64,000 bases of DNA, taken from positions 376,548,137-376,612,136 of the forward strand of contig JASDDO010000006.1 of NCBI GenBank assembly GCA_030015575.1. The letters are read 5' to 3'. This stretch comes from Agapanthus africanus (taxonomy: Eukaryota; Streptophyta; Magnoliopsida; Asparagales; Amaryllidaceae). How positions within the stretch are numbered: position 1 is the stretch's first letter; each line of letters begins with the position of its first letter. Below, piece by piece: positions 24,701 to 38,050 of this stretch. The translations under genes and the position numbers were made by a program. A model generated the notes under the pieces. The model was not told where the DNA came from and did no database searches. It saw nothing but the letters and a program-made list of their open reading frames with translations.

Positions 24701-27700
24701 ATCTACTGATATAGGTAAATGTCATAGACATAATTTCAAAAAGGTATATCTCACTTTATAAAAATAAACGTACAGATATATCAATTTGAAATTGGTGCAT
24801 AACAACGGATATTCAAAACCAAATATTTGCCGTCTGGCAAACAACCCAGGCGATTTCCTCAAATATCACCAATTACAACGAATCCCGATATTATGAGGAT
24901 GATCACCCAATTCCCAATAACTTACTCCCACTCAGCATCTGTAAAACCATACAGATGTGAGAATCACACCTGGTAAATACATACCCTGGAGCAAAGACTA
25001 ATTGGAAAATCAGTTTTCTTTTAACAATACACAGTGAAACTGAAACATATAAATGTTTCGAAGGGGTATCCGGGTATTCCTAGTAATGCATCTTCCATTA
25101 TCCAGATTCACAACTGTAACCATATATTTGTTTGCCATTTCTCCAAATCCCTTTATATGTCTTTAGTCATTACCTTCTGCACACCCTCTTAGGCTCAATG
25201 GTTTTCTTCCTTCCCTACCGTTCGGCACCAGCCTATGGATTAGAAGAAGACTATCCAATAAGCATAATGGGTGTACTGCCCTAATCCTAGGAGCACTCGC
25301 AACGCGAAAGAAGGTGAGAATAAAAGACAACTGAATAAATCTTATTCTTATTTCTCCTGAATCAGAATCCATCCCCGAACTGGAACAAGTTCCTTTCGAG
25401 TTCGTATATAACCATACGATGGAGTATCCAAATAACTGTGGATCTTCGTAGTGATACGGAGTGTTCTGGAGAAATACAAAGGTGATGTAGGATTGGCGAA
25501 AAAATACTTGGTTTGGTCGTGAATAGCAGTCGCAATTTACTTTGCCCTCTTACTAATCCCTTCATTTTCTCTTAACTTATTACCTTCTGTACACCATCGT
25601 TAGGCTAATTGGTTTTCTTCATTCCCTATCGTTCGGCACCAGCCTATGGTTTGGAAGAAGACTATCCAATTTGCGTAATAGGTGTACCGTCCTAATCCAA
25701 GGAACACTCGCAACCTGAGAGAAGGTAAAAGGAAAAGACAACTGAATAGTGCTATTCGTTTTCTCCAGAACCGGAAACCATCCTCGAATCTGGAACAAGT
25801 TCCTTCGAGTTCGTATATAAGCATACGATGGTTTTATCCAATGGAAGTGGACGTTCGTAATAATACGGGGTGTCCTGGAGAAAAGGGTAAGAGTAGGAGT
25901 GGCAATGAGGTATGCAACTCTGACAATCCAAAAGCCAGTGTTATAAGAAGGTTCGGTCAACTCGGTCACTGAGTCATAGTCAAGGGTCGGGTCATGGTCG
26001 CTGCCAAAGAGAGAGAAAAGAAACACTCTGCGTGCACTCTAGCCTAGATCAGAATGGTTATCACTTTATCTAATCAGGAAACCTTCCACTGTAACCTCAA
26101 ATTCTCCTCCAAACCTGAAAGAAGAATTAGTCGGGATCACCCGAGAAGTAAACCAACTCATCAGTGGGAATCAGGATCCAACTATCACCGCATGATAACG
26201 TGACGGAATCCACTCATGTTATCGCACTCCAGAAGGTATGCGCATGCCTGGAAAGTTTCAGTTTCTTTAGAAACTCCCGATGTGATTTTTACCCCAAGCG
26301 GCTTATGACCTTGACTAGGTCAACAAACCATAAACCGCTAGTCAAGTTCAACCCGTCATTATTCTGGACTGCATTAAACCCACCCGTACGTGCCCTTGAC
26401 TAGGTCAACAAGGCCGCACGACTGTCTCAACCAATCCTATTTATACAACAAATAAGAACCACTTAGCTACCGAACACTACGTCTTGACTAGGTCAACAAA
26501 CGCAACACGAATACTAAATAATACCCGTAAGAAATGACGGAGGGCTACGGCTGGTTTTTGGCGAAAAATCTTTAAAGTAATGAACTTGATATCGTTGAAG
26601 GAACTGCATAGCTTTTTATAAAAATATAGTGACGAAAACCTTTGCTAAAGAGGTCACTCCCGGTGAAGGGATCTCGGCTCTTTCCCTGTAGAATGAGGTG
26701 CAGGATATTCCAACTGAATACCACGATGCAAAGCAAAAGTAATCGGCTATAGCGAAGTTATTGCCCTGACGCAAACTTCTGTCCAAGGGGTCACTCCCGG
26801 TGAAGGGATCTCGGCCCTTGCCTCATCGACTGAGGTGCTGGATATTCATAACCGAAAACCACTGTGTAAAACAAAAGAGAACGTCTTTACAATAACAGCT
26901 TTTTTGAAAAATTGTTCCAACAACATCAGAATAAGTTTGTTTAGCTTGCATTGATCCGAATCAATGCAGTCCCATCAATTGATCACACCACAAAAGAACG
27001 AAAATAATGATGTACGTATATGCCATCCGCATTCGCTACGGGGTCCCGTCATCACCCGTTAGGTTACTTAACTAACGACAGAGCGGGGACTGGACTAGCG
27101 CGGATGTAAAACATATACAACATCTACTAGTATATATATATCAATATATAATATTCGCTCAAGGCATGATAAAATGCAACATCACAGAAATATAATAAGC
27201 ATCACAGAATAATACAGATATCTGGGATCCCCGGATTTCATAGAGCCGCTACTGAAACTCGATGTTCCCCTGGTCGTATGGATAGCCGGTGCAATGAAAT
27301 TCTAGACCCCTACGAGCGCGGCAAGTTACCCGCCAAAACCTGAAGCGGGGCAGCCCCCTTCAACAACGTGAATGGACCACCCAGCACTTCACGAAATCCG
27401 GTAACTTGAGCACCCCTCCTTGGGTCAACTTGTACTACGAGTGCGGCGAATAGCCCGCCAATTCTAGAGTGAAGCCCTTTCTGTCTCAAAGCCATGAGAT
27501 GCGGGCCCGTTGCCCTCTAGAACCCGGCTATCCGTGCATCCCACCGCGGGGTAATCCTAGTACAGAAAGTAAAAATATACAACAGGTACATCGACCTCAG
27601 CCCGGTCGTGCCCCAAAAGAATAATATACAAATAGGCAGTGACGGCAGTCCACATGTCGGACGCTCGCCCCGCAATATCAAATGTACATATACAACTAAA

Positions 27701-28280
27701 CTGTACTACCATTGCATCCAGGCTATCCACCACGACAAATCCGCAACATCACAGCACAACACAGAATATCAACGTGAATGTCACGTTCGCAAATCCGTCT
27801 AAAAGAGCTATAACAGTTAGACAGGATTTACCGATCAAGTGACATTCACAGTCGCAGATATAGTGTAAATACTGTGAACTAACATGTTTAAAATTTTCGA
27901 TCGACAAAATTTCCCGAAGTGGGCCCCCAAGTACAACTGTAGCACTCAAAATAAATCTGGGCCCAAACAGAATTTACCAAAAACCCTATTTCCATGTCAG
28001 AGTGGCACTGTAGAAAATTGGTGCAGAGAGGAGTCAAAATGGCGGCGGAACCGCGGCCAGAGCATGGGTTTGGTCGCGGTTCCGCGGCTGAACAGTAATA
28101 TTAGGGCACCAAATTTTCACAGAATTCCTAGAAAACCCTGCACGTATTTCTGCAATACACCAAATAATTTTTTGACCACTGCAAAAATTCGACAGAAACT
28201 GTGACATGAAAATGCGGTTTTTGGAAAATCCGTTCGATCGAACTTGTAAACATGTTAGAACAAGCTAGACTAGGTTGATG
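24700..28280 (-). other. Z: non-coding internal region with tandem duplications
   Basis: No frame reads as a known protein. Contents: a 410-bp tandem duplication (25169-25578 and 25579-25988), three TTGACTAGGTCAA motifs (26311, 26396, 26484), a 137-bp tandem pair opening GGTCACTCCCGGTGAAGG (26652 and 26789), and GC-richer spacer at 27000-28280. The region up to about 26620 is homologous to W's 34511 onward. The part from 26620 to 28280 has no W counterpart in the window. Confidence 0.6.
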
Positions 28281-28297
28281 GCGTGGCTCTGATACCA
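28281..28297 (-). other. Primer binding site of Z (initiator Met tRNA type)
   Basis: The - strand reads TGGTATCAGAGCCACGC immediately after the LTR terminus ...TCTCTTACA. This is the standard plant copia iMet primer site. Confidence 0.95.
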
Positions 28298-30383
28298 TGT
28301 AAGAGACTACGGTAGAGCCTCGGCCGTCTTTCCGAGGCCAAAATACGGAAACGAAAATTTTTCTTAACTTGAAAACCGGCGCTATCGTATGCTTAAAACC
28401 CGGATCGAACCATTAACCTACTACTAGCAAACTAGAGAAAGGGTAGAGAGCTATACCGAGCGATCTGTGTCCTTCGGTCTTCGGCCACCATCCCGATCTC
28501 CCCGCGGCAACTCCGGTCTTCATCTCCTCGTCGGAAAGGACACCACATCGAGAAGTCTTTTTACGGGCTCCCGCTTCATCCGAAGCAACTCGGGCGTGAA
28601 GTGTGCTAGCCTACGCGTCCAAGGTGTTGTAGAGAATGTTTGTGATCGCTTTGCCTCTTGCATCCATGGCTTGGATGGAGGTTGAAGGTGTTGCCATTGA
28701 TGGAAGCAATGAGCTAGAGGAAGAAGAAGAAGAACAAGAGCTTTTCTTTTTCTTTTCTTTTCTTTTGTTGGAATGAGAGTGAGAGAGTGTGATTATGAAA
28801 ATACAAGACCAATAATACCAACCATGGCAGCCTCTCTCTCTCTCCTTCTCATTTCATGGCTCAAATCAATCCATTAATGTGACACATTTGCTAAAAAAGA
28901 GACCATGACTCATATTATATGTCTATGTCACATTAATGCATCTAATGATGATTTCTATCTCACTAATTCCATTATCCAAACATTAATCTAAATGTTTGGT
29001 CCAACAAAAAAATCCGGCAACATCTAAAGTAAACTCGTGACGGATCACAAGGATACCCCTTATATACCTACATCCGCATTCCGACTGAATGCGAATACGA
29101 TGAGACTAAAGTAATCCAACAAATCTAATACTAGGATCCGGCTTAAACCAAAGCCCACTAGTATGATCCGTCCGATCATGATCCGTGCACTACCGCACGT
29201 ATAGGATCCGGCTTAAACCAAAGCCCACTAGTATGATCCGTCCGATCATGATCCGTGCACTACCGCACGTATATGATCGAACCCTGCCATATATCATACG
29301 GCCTCTACAACGTTTCGCCCGAAACTTGAGAAACTGTCTGTGGGGGACTCTAAAGACTCGTCAATACTTTGGCTGTGGATTTAACCACTAGCACGTCAGA
29401 GGTACTAGCCGTACGTAACGGGCTACCAGGTATTGACCATAAGGGAGGTCGATGAGCGAACTCATCCTGACACCCTACTGAGCCTGTCAGTGACAATATC
29501 CGTACAGTCCGGTCCGTTCGTCTATGAGCATCGCATGGCAGGCCTAGGGGGTTGGTAAAAGTCAGACCCCCAAAAGTGGTACAAGTCGTGTCGGAGTGTA
29601 GCCCAGAACACCCTGAGATACTACTGGAATACCTACCAGTAAATCTCCTATCTCGGCCGAGTGCTTTGTGTAATGCTCTCCTAGACACAGCGCGATCTCA
29701 CCCCCAATACCGGGAGAGATGAAACCCCTGCCGATCCGCTCACTGCCTCCATGTGGCTCGGGACTGTACCCAACTAAAACCTGTTTGCATGACTCTTTTG
29801 AGCCGTGGTAGGGTAGTAATCAAAGTACAGTGGGAACTCACACGAGACAAATGACGATCTCAGGTCGATGAACTAACCTGTACACATGTCACCAGGGAAC
29901 TGCTATCTGACGTCTGGTATAATCCCAACTAGCATATTCCTGGCGAGTCCTGTCCGGTGTACTCATAACCCAATGAGCACCTGTATACATCTTAGGTGAA
30001 CCAACTGACACCAGTGGCTTGTGAGACCGGCCACCGCCCCTCGTCGGGGTCTCGACTGTATACACTAGTCTACTCTGGAGTATCGATGCCCTGTCTCGAA
30101 ACTCCCACGACTAGGGACCATTTAAGGATGCACTTATAGACCCCAGCTCCCACGTATATGATCGCCATCATACTGCTGGCCGTCAAGCAAGAATCCTAAG
30201 GGCTCTATCAATGTATAATAGTGACCTGTAAGGTCACCTAAAACTGTACACGATGATAAAGATAAACCAGATAGCATACTATCATCTTAAGTAAGACTGT
30301 CTTACCGGCATAGGTTCTCCCTCAATCATTGCAATCACGTGCCTGTGATCCAATAATTGAGTCTGAGGGCACTATATCCAACA
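28298..30383 (-). repeat. 5' LTR of Z, with a 70-bp internal duplication
   Basis: Matches 20534-22560 except that a 70-bp unit beginning AGGATCCGGCTTAAACC is present twice (29132-29201 and 29202-29271), against once in the partner LTR. This accounts for most of the length difference (2086 against 2027 bp). Confidence 0.9.
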
Positions 30384-31476
30384 CGTGGAGCATACGCATC
30401 ATCAGTAATGGTGCTGGTGTCCTGACTGCATGGGTTCATAATAACTAATGAAAACACATTTAAGCATGCAATGTGATGCGAATAGTAAGAATATACGGAA
30501 AATGAATAGTAAACGCAATATATAAGAATGAACATTTATATATATGAGTCATACAATTTTGGCATTTGAAATAGCACGAATCGTGTTTTTTAGAAAATAG
30601 GGGCTACAATATTTTTAAGAAAAGGTGTGTCGTTTGAAATATCCGTAGTATCTCTTGGCCTGTCTTTAAAATAGTCACGATTCGTTAGTTTTGAAAATAA
30701 GTATGACTCGAGCCCAGATCTAACATCTACTAAGTAAACTATAGGACAAGCTAAGAGACTAACCAAAGGGGTAAGGAAATCCACCTAAGTCCGAGTCGAT
30801 ATATCTAATAGTCGGTGATCCCGCCTCAACAGCGTTACATGCGATAAAATATATAATACGACATTCTCGAGTCGAGAGCGCGGATCAATCATCATATTTA
30901 TACATCGTACGGTAAAATCTATCATAGGACATCCCAAATCGGGGTACGAGTTAATATCACATATAACTCATTATTTATCTGGTATCATTATCATCATATT
31001 CTGAATTAGGGGTACTGATCTAAAATCTAGTATATTCTGATACCATCAACATATATATATATATATATATACACGCGTCTGTATGAAAACACATCGTCCA
31101 ACGATCCGCTATAATATCATGTCGTATCTCATCATACGACCCAAATCACATCACTGATCTCATGGCATCATGCCCAATAACATCGACTCATCTCCAAGTG
31201 TCATATACTATCCTCATCATATGTGTATACGTATACATATACATACATATATATATACACACATACTCAGATAAATATGTGTGTGTGTGTGTGTATTTCC
31301 CCATATACGCACAAGACAATCAAGTGTATGCGTGTGTGTGTGCGTGTGTGCAAATCATTACTCTAGAGTTTCGCGACAAAGAACTAAACTAAAGCATTTT
31401 CCTACAATTTCGCTAAAACTAGCCCAAAGTCACCTAAGCATTGTTTGCTAAGTATACACATATCATAAAACCCATA

Positions 31477-31535
<59 letters not shown>

Positions 31536-33130
31536 TAACGCATTCGCGTGCTACACTACGAAACTGCGGGGGTGCTATACGCCATCCACCCGACTTCCCC
31601 CGTAGATATATATCTACTCACCTTGATCCTTACTTGCCGAAGTTGATGTCGCCATACCCGTCCTTATCATCCGAAGTCCACGTGAAGGTGCCTACACATA
31701 TAAACACAAAGTATCGTAAATCGAAATCGCACACGAAAACCAAAACGGCACACGTATCACACATAGGTTAAAACCTATGGTCAACTCACGCAAATCAACC
31801 AAACAACACCCGATATCGACGTACAAACGTCAAGTGACCGATACAAAACACAATTACCAAAACTTCAAGTCATTAAAATCCACAAAACATAAACAGCAAC
31901 TTAGAAAACTGGTCCCAAATTTTAGTTCAGATGAAATAGGGATAAGCAAACAGTACTATGGTGTATTATATAGGGTATATGAGCTACAAAACCAATTTCA
32001 ACACGATCCCTCACAATTTGGCCGACCACATCATCCCAAAATCCGGCCACCTCGGTTTGGATTGCTCAAATTTGGTTCATATTCACAGGGTGGCCTTCTA
32101 GTGTCAATCCTAGGTCAATAGGGTTGCTAGTTTTTCTCGTAATGGTCTCAGGTCACTCCAGATTCCCTGCATGCCTCAATTTCTCACAAAACCGACACGG
32201 AAGTTTTAAGTTTCGACTTCAGGGTTCCGTTCAGTTTGGGTCTGGGTTTTAGACACTAAGGGGGGTTTAAGATCACCACTTAAGCTCAATTACACCATCT
32301 CAATTCATGAAATCCTCAAAACCCCTTCTTGAAATTTTCAACCATCACTAAATAACACTTAAACGCTTCAAAATTAAAAAGATGCTAAAGTAATTGAAAT
32401 ACTACCGTAATGATGAAAGAATCATTTGGCAACTCAAGAATTTTCCTGAGTTGCCCCAAGTGCTCAAAATCTAAACTTTTTTGGTTCCCCATGCTTGTAG
32501 CGAGCTTGTGCACAATTATCGTGAAGAGGATGCAAGGTTTTGGTGTGGGATTAATGTTGTGGTGAGGAGGTAGAGGAGGGGGAGTGAGAGGGCAGCCATG
32601 GAGATGAAGAGAAGGAAAAATGATGAAGTGAAATAAAGTGAGGGAAAATGCCATGGTCAACACAAGACCCCTCACCCTCTCTTTTCTCTCTTGCCCATAC
32701 CTCCATTCTTTAATATATTTCCTTTTTCTTTTCTTTTCTTTTCTTTTCTTTATCTTTTTCTTTTTAAAACAAATTACTAAACCCCAAAATGAAACCATGC
32801 GCTAAAAGAAATCATGGTAGAATAAAACGTAACAAGTTTTGTCGCATGTCATGATGCATAATCATGCTTAATGCAAGATTAGTGAAAATTAATCAAGTTT
32901 AGAAATAAACTTGTATATTATTAATTATAAAAATTTATAATTTGCCTAAATCACATAAATCCCTCCAAAAATCACCATTCAATTTAATTTTCCAATATTT
33001 CCCAATTTATCGGTATTTAATTATACCATAACATTAAAACTAATCTCCATTCATTAAAATATTCATAGTATTCATTATTTTATTTATTTAATTTCCCAAA
33101 AATAATATTTTATTTTTCTGAAATGTTACA

Positions 33131-34510
33131 GTTTTCCCTCCTTAAATAAATTCGGTCCCCAAATTTAAATTTAAACCCTTCAAATACTAAAACATTTCAG
33201 TAAAATGATCAAGTCGTCGGGGCTCCGAAATCATAAATACTTAAAACACATCTTAGCGCAATGCATGCGCATGAAAACGAGTATAAAATCTCGAAATTAA
33301 AACTCCATCAAGCATCACGCAATCATCGGAGTTATGGTGAAAATACCAATGTCAAAATCCGATACGAAAACCAATATGATATACTCAAGACTATAATATG
33401 TGCATAGTACGCATCGTTGTAAACTCGTTAAACATCTGAAGGAAATACATGCCAAACTTTTTTTCAAATCGCTGTGTGATGCGCGTATCATAGCACAAGT
33501 AGCGGACATTTATTGTAATAAAATAACTATATATATATATATATCATTTGTTTAACATACACGTCCTGCCGTGTTGAAAATAATTTAGAAGGGTTCCCTT
33601 TGTAAAATGTTCGTGTCATCTCGGACATACTGGAAAAATACTGAGACTGTAGCTCCTTTTTGGAAATCCCTTCGATAACTATCGATGCATGCAAAAACAT
33701 ATTTAGGCACTGTCCTCTGACTAGTCCTGCTCAGCCACTATACCAAATAGTAAATATCATCAAACATACTGCTCCAAAAGGAATCAATCCCAAAATGTGT
33801 ATAGCCACGTGCGTCTGGTGCGCACGGAAATCGAAATCAACGAATGTGCTGTACATGTGCACAGAAACCAAATCTAAGTGCAACGGGTGTGCACGAAAAC
33901 ACCTGTCAAGGGTAATGAGTGTGCCTGAAAACAATATCAGGTGCATCTGATATGCACAAGGAATCCCGATTTAGTGCATCTGGTGTGCACCAAAATCGTA
34001 TCAAGCGCGTCAAATATGCGCAAGAATCCAAATCAAGTGCACAAGGTGAACGAAAACAAATATCGAGTATCAAAATCAAAATCGACGGTATACAACATAA
34101 CTCAATCCAAATCAGGTATACCGTGGTATATAATCTCACAACCACGTGCATCATCGTGCACAAAATCGAATCGAAGTACTAAAAGTTCATGAAAACTACG
34201 CTGAAAATATAAGTCAAATCACCTACATATCATAGGCATGAAATCAAAATCAGGTGCAATGGGTCTGCACCAAACAAAAATCAATACAAATGATACATAG
34301 AAATACCATTCATGTGCAACTGTGCTGCACAAAATCTCCATCATGCAAATAATCGCCCAAAATATCGAAATCTAAATGACGGATACGGATATTCGAATCA
34401 CCAAATCGCAAATCATAAACATTATCGTCGATATGTCCTTCCTTCAAAGTTGAGAAGATGTCGGTGCTTTCAAAGCTAACAGAGCAAGATATCTACTTGC
34501 CTCCTTTTCA
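33131..34510 (-). other. Second, partial Y internal fragment
   Basis: Closely matches 16068-17464: polypurine tract, GTGCA repeat field, and the CTTCCTTCAAAGT block at 34438. Similarity ends at GCCTCCTTTTCA, where sequence of W's internal region begins (CGATATCAAGTTCATTA). A few bases at the joint fit both sides, as expected for a deletion or recombination joint with microhomology. Confidence 0.82.
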
Positions 34511-37500
34511 CGATATCAAGTTCATTATGTTAAAGGTTTTTCACCAAAAACTAGTTGTAGCCCTTCGTCATTTCAAATTAGTAGTATTTAGTATTCATGC
34601 TGTGTTTGTTGACCTAGTCAAGGTGTTGTGCTGTAGCTTGGTGGTATTTCTCTGTGCATAAAGATGCGATTGGTTAGGATAGTTGTGCAACCTTGTTGAC
34701 CTAGTCAAAGGCTCGTGTAGGTGGGTTTAATGCAATCAAAAAAATGACAGGCTGAACTTGACTAACGGTTTATGGTTTGTTAACCTAGTCATGGTCATAA
34801 GCCGTTAAGAGAAAAAACCATATTGACAGTTTCAAATATATGGGAAACTTGAAAATCATGTGCATATCTTCTGGAGTGTGGTGACTTGAGTGGCTTCCAT
34901 CAAGTTATCACGCGATGATAGTTGGGTCCTGATTCCCACTGATGAATAGTTTACTTCTCGGGTTATCCCGACTAATTCTCCTTTTAGGTTTTGAAGGAGA
35001 ATTTAAGGAAACAGTGGGAGCCATCCAGGTTAGATAAAGTGATTAACCAATCTAATCTAGGTTAGAGTGCACGCTGGGTGTTTCTTTTTCTCTTTCTCTA
35101 GTTTGCGACTATAATTTACCTTAAACTAAAACTCATGAACCAAATTAACCGAACCTTTTTACACACATTAGTTTTGGATTGTCATGATTCATGGCAAAAT
35201 CGCATATATCCCTGCTACTCTTACTATCCTTTTACTTTTCTCCAAAATAGTCCATATCACTGCGGAGATCCATATTGTTTGGAAAGCTCATCTCGTAGAG
35301 TTACATACGAACTCGAAGAAACTTGTTCGAGGATGGCCACGGATTCTGGAGAAATTGAATAGGATTATTCAATTGCCTTTTATTTTTACCTTCTCTCAGA
35401 TTGTGAGGGCTCCTAGTGTTGGACAGTCTCTTCCAAATCTTAGGCTGGTGCTGTATGGTTGGGAAAGAAGAAAACCAATTAGTCTAAATGTGGTGTACAG
35501 AAGGTAAGAAATAAAGACATATAAAGTATTGCAGTGAGGGTAAGGAAATTTGCGACTACTGTCGTGAATTTGAATAGTGGAAGAGGCATTTCTAGGAATA
35601 CCCGGCCAACCCCTCGAAACATTTTCATGTTTCAGTTTTCCTGTGCGGTATTAATTGAAAACTGATTTTCCAATTAGATTCTGACTCCAGGGTATGTATT
35701 TACCAGACTCGATTCTCACATCTGTATGGCATTACAGATGCAGAGTGAGAGTAGAATATTAAGAATTAGGTGATTAAATTCTCAATTTCAGAATGCTTTG
35801 TAATTGGTGATATTTGAGAAAATCATTTGGGTTTTGCCTTACGACAAATATTTGGTTTTGAATAACCGTTGTTATGCACCGATTTTTAACATTGAATATA
35901 TGTATCTTTATTTTATAAAGTGGGATATAAATTTAGAAAATTGTGTTCTAAATATTTTCCTTTATCAGTTAAGGATAAAATAAGACGCGTTGAATAACGG
36001 CATAGACATTCTTAACCAAAATACGGTTTTCAACTTACAGCACACAAAATTTGAGTTAATATATTCTAGAGACTTATACATGATAATGTATGTTGTTCGA
36101 TACCCATTAGGACATGGGGTTGGTACTCATGCTATATTCTGGTTGCTTATGACTTCTCTTGTTTTAGAGATTTATTTTGTTGAAATATAAGGTCCAAATT
36201 TTGAGAAATTATAGGTATAAGAATTAAGTAGAGAACTATACGTTGGAAATATCAGGATTCTTCGAGGTGATCGAAAATGTAGATACTTATACTGAGTATT
36301 CCATCATAGTAATATTTGAGAACTTGATTCTCTCTCAGGTTACTCATCCATGGGTGCGCTCCTTGATGAGTAATACTGCATGGCCTTTTTGCATAAGGGA
36401 TATTCACTGGAGACAATCGCATAACATTAGAATGGTTGCATATCTTGAGGATGTTAAGATATAGAGTTATTCGATTTCTGCTTAAAAACTGAACCAAGAC
36501 AAACTCAAGGCACATTTCTGTAATGGCAGTTTGTGAGTTAGTCCAAGCTTTCTAGCAAGGGTATAACATTCTATCATTTGCAAGATCAAAGCTTATTTTG
36601 TTCTTGACTCGCCACCTTTTTATAAAAGGAATCTTTTTTTCAAAAGAAACAAGTGAGAGTATGGTAGAACTGGATGTGATTCCAGAACCACAAATGGTTA
36701 CTGAAAATTTAGTAGAATCTGGAAATTCAATTGGATTCGACAATCCATTAGCCACTCAGCAGATTTAGTGGGTAAGCTCAGCCACCCGAAAGATACTTCG
36801 GTTTCCTCAATGACGGTGACATGGAGGTTTTGATAACCCAAGTTTGTCACTACTGCTTTCCTTGACTATGAGATTTGGTATGTGAATGACTATAACGTCA
36901 TTCTAAATTGAATTTAGAAGTGCACGTGTATATCACTCTGCCAAAGAATTGTTATAGTCAGTAAGAGCAGCGGAAGCGTGGTAGGCCAGTAGCTTATGTC
37001 TACTTATAGACTAAAGTGATAGATCATCTATTTTGATGAGACAGTCATGGAGTTTGACTTCATCAGAACAACAGATGGACCTGGTAAGAAGGTAGTAGAG
37101 AGTGATGTCCTGGTATTTGGATGATGTACTCATGATAGGAAGTGATGTTCCTATACTGCGATCGGTTATACTGTGGTTTTCATAAGAAGTTTCTCCACAT
37201 AATATATGGACAATATATCACGGATTCTGGTAACTAGATCTATGGTTTTAGATCTAGATTTGGGAAGTGTCCCAATCAGGGTACTTGAACACCATTCTAA
37301 AGGAGTTTAGAATGGACGACTCCTGGCATGGTAGTCTACCCGCAGGTGATGGAGTATCCCTCTCCAAAAGTGATGTCTTCTAGACTGATGAGGAGAGGGA
37401 TTTACATAATTGACATATCATTTGCTTAGGCAATTGAGTCAATCATGAGATGTCAAGTACCATACAGAATATTGCTTTTGTATTTGCTGCAGTAAGCGGA

Positions 37501-38050
37501 TATTAATCCAATCCTGGAGAAACAAAAGGAAGTAGTAAAAAACATAAGAGGATGTTTTTAGTGTATGATAATGGCAGCCACCTGCAGGAGGCGGTTACCA
37601 GTTTAGGCTTCCAATATGACCTGGATGACAGAGTAGCTGTCAGAGTTATAAGTTTACCCACTTCTGAGGTGCAGTATGTTGGATAGTTTTCCAAGCAGGA
37701 TACTGAGATGGTCATGGCGCTGGGTTCTGATTAGATCAACAATGGATACAGTCTAAGAAGCTTGTTGGATTTCATGTTCATGTTATGAAAAAGGTCCCAT
37801 CACATATCCAGACAAGTTCTAAGGCAGTTATCACTCATTTCGGGAGACAGTCGTTCTCCGTGTAGTTGAGATATAAAGTGATAAAGATAGAAACATTATA
37901 GCGGATCCACTCACTGAGGCTATTCTCAAACAAATAAGTTTCTCAAAACGAGTTTTGAGAAACTGACTAGTAGAGAAGTTGGGTATTCTGTAGCATACGA
38001 GCTGTGAGTATGCGATACTACAATAATTAGCCTTCAGCGCAAGTGTGAGA
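34511..38050 (+). pseudogene. W: internal remnant with decayed copia reverse transcriptase/RNase H
   Basis: Homologous to the reverse strand of Z 22561-26620. A YLDD-like region occurs near 37095-37125, and a GDG-SLSK-like block near 37340-37370. The 3' end carries an ADPLTE-like RNase H tail near 37900 and a purine-rich run before the LTR. Inverted W-box pairs (TTGACCTAGTCAA) occur at 34609 and 34696, with a variant near 34780, as in Z. The start of the internal region is absent. It is broken by many changes. Confidence 0.65.

Larger units (their letters stand above)
20534..30383 (-). mobile_element. Element Z: Ty1/copia-type LTR retrotransposon inside Y's right LTR
   Basis: It has complete structural ends: LTRs 20534-22560 and 28298-30383, a perfect CGTGG duplication (20529-20533 and 30384-30388), a Met-type primer site at 28281-28297 and a polypurine tract next to 22560. 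The LTR on the - strand starts TGTTGGATATAGTGCCCTC, the same opening as W's LTR, so Z and W are related families. The 5.7-kb internal region keeps only a decayed copia reverse transcriptase/RNase H. It is broken by many changes. The LTRs differ by about 2-3% by eye, and nesting makes Z younger than Y. Confidence 0.93.
18876..33130 (-). repeat. Y LTR, right copy, split by element Z
   Basis: Segments 18876-20533 and 30384-33130 together give about 4.4 kb matching the left copy. The split falls at GTGTACGTGG / CGTGGAGCATACG, where the left copy reads GTGTACATGGAGTATGCG, with CGTGG duplicated by Z's insertion. (TA)n tracts have expanded near 31061-31075 and 31489-31532 relative to the left copy. 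Confidence 0.88.
11760..34510 (-). mobile_element. Element Y: Ty3/gypsy chromovirus-like element, LTR-internal-LTR-partial internal layout
   Basis: Left to right: an LTR (11760-16067), a 2.8-kb internal region (16068-18875) with polypurine tract and primer site in - strand order, a second LTR (18876-33130, interrupted by Z), and 1.4 kb (33131-34510) matching the polypurine-tract end of the same internal region. On the - strand the LTR reads TGTAACATTTCAGAAAAAT ... GGGTCGTGACA, chromovirus style. No long pol or gag frame is visible, so Y looks like a non-autonomous or heavily deleted derivative. The right end stops inside W's internal region with no LTR terminus or duplication, so part of Y and part of W were lost there. 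Confidence 0.82.
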
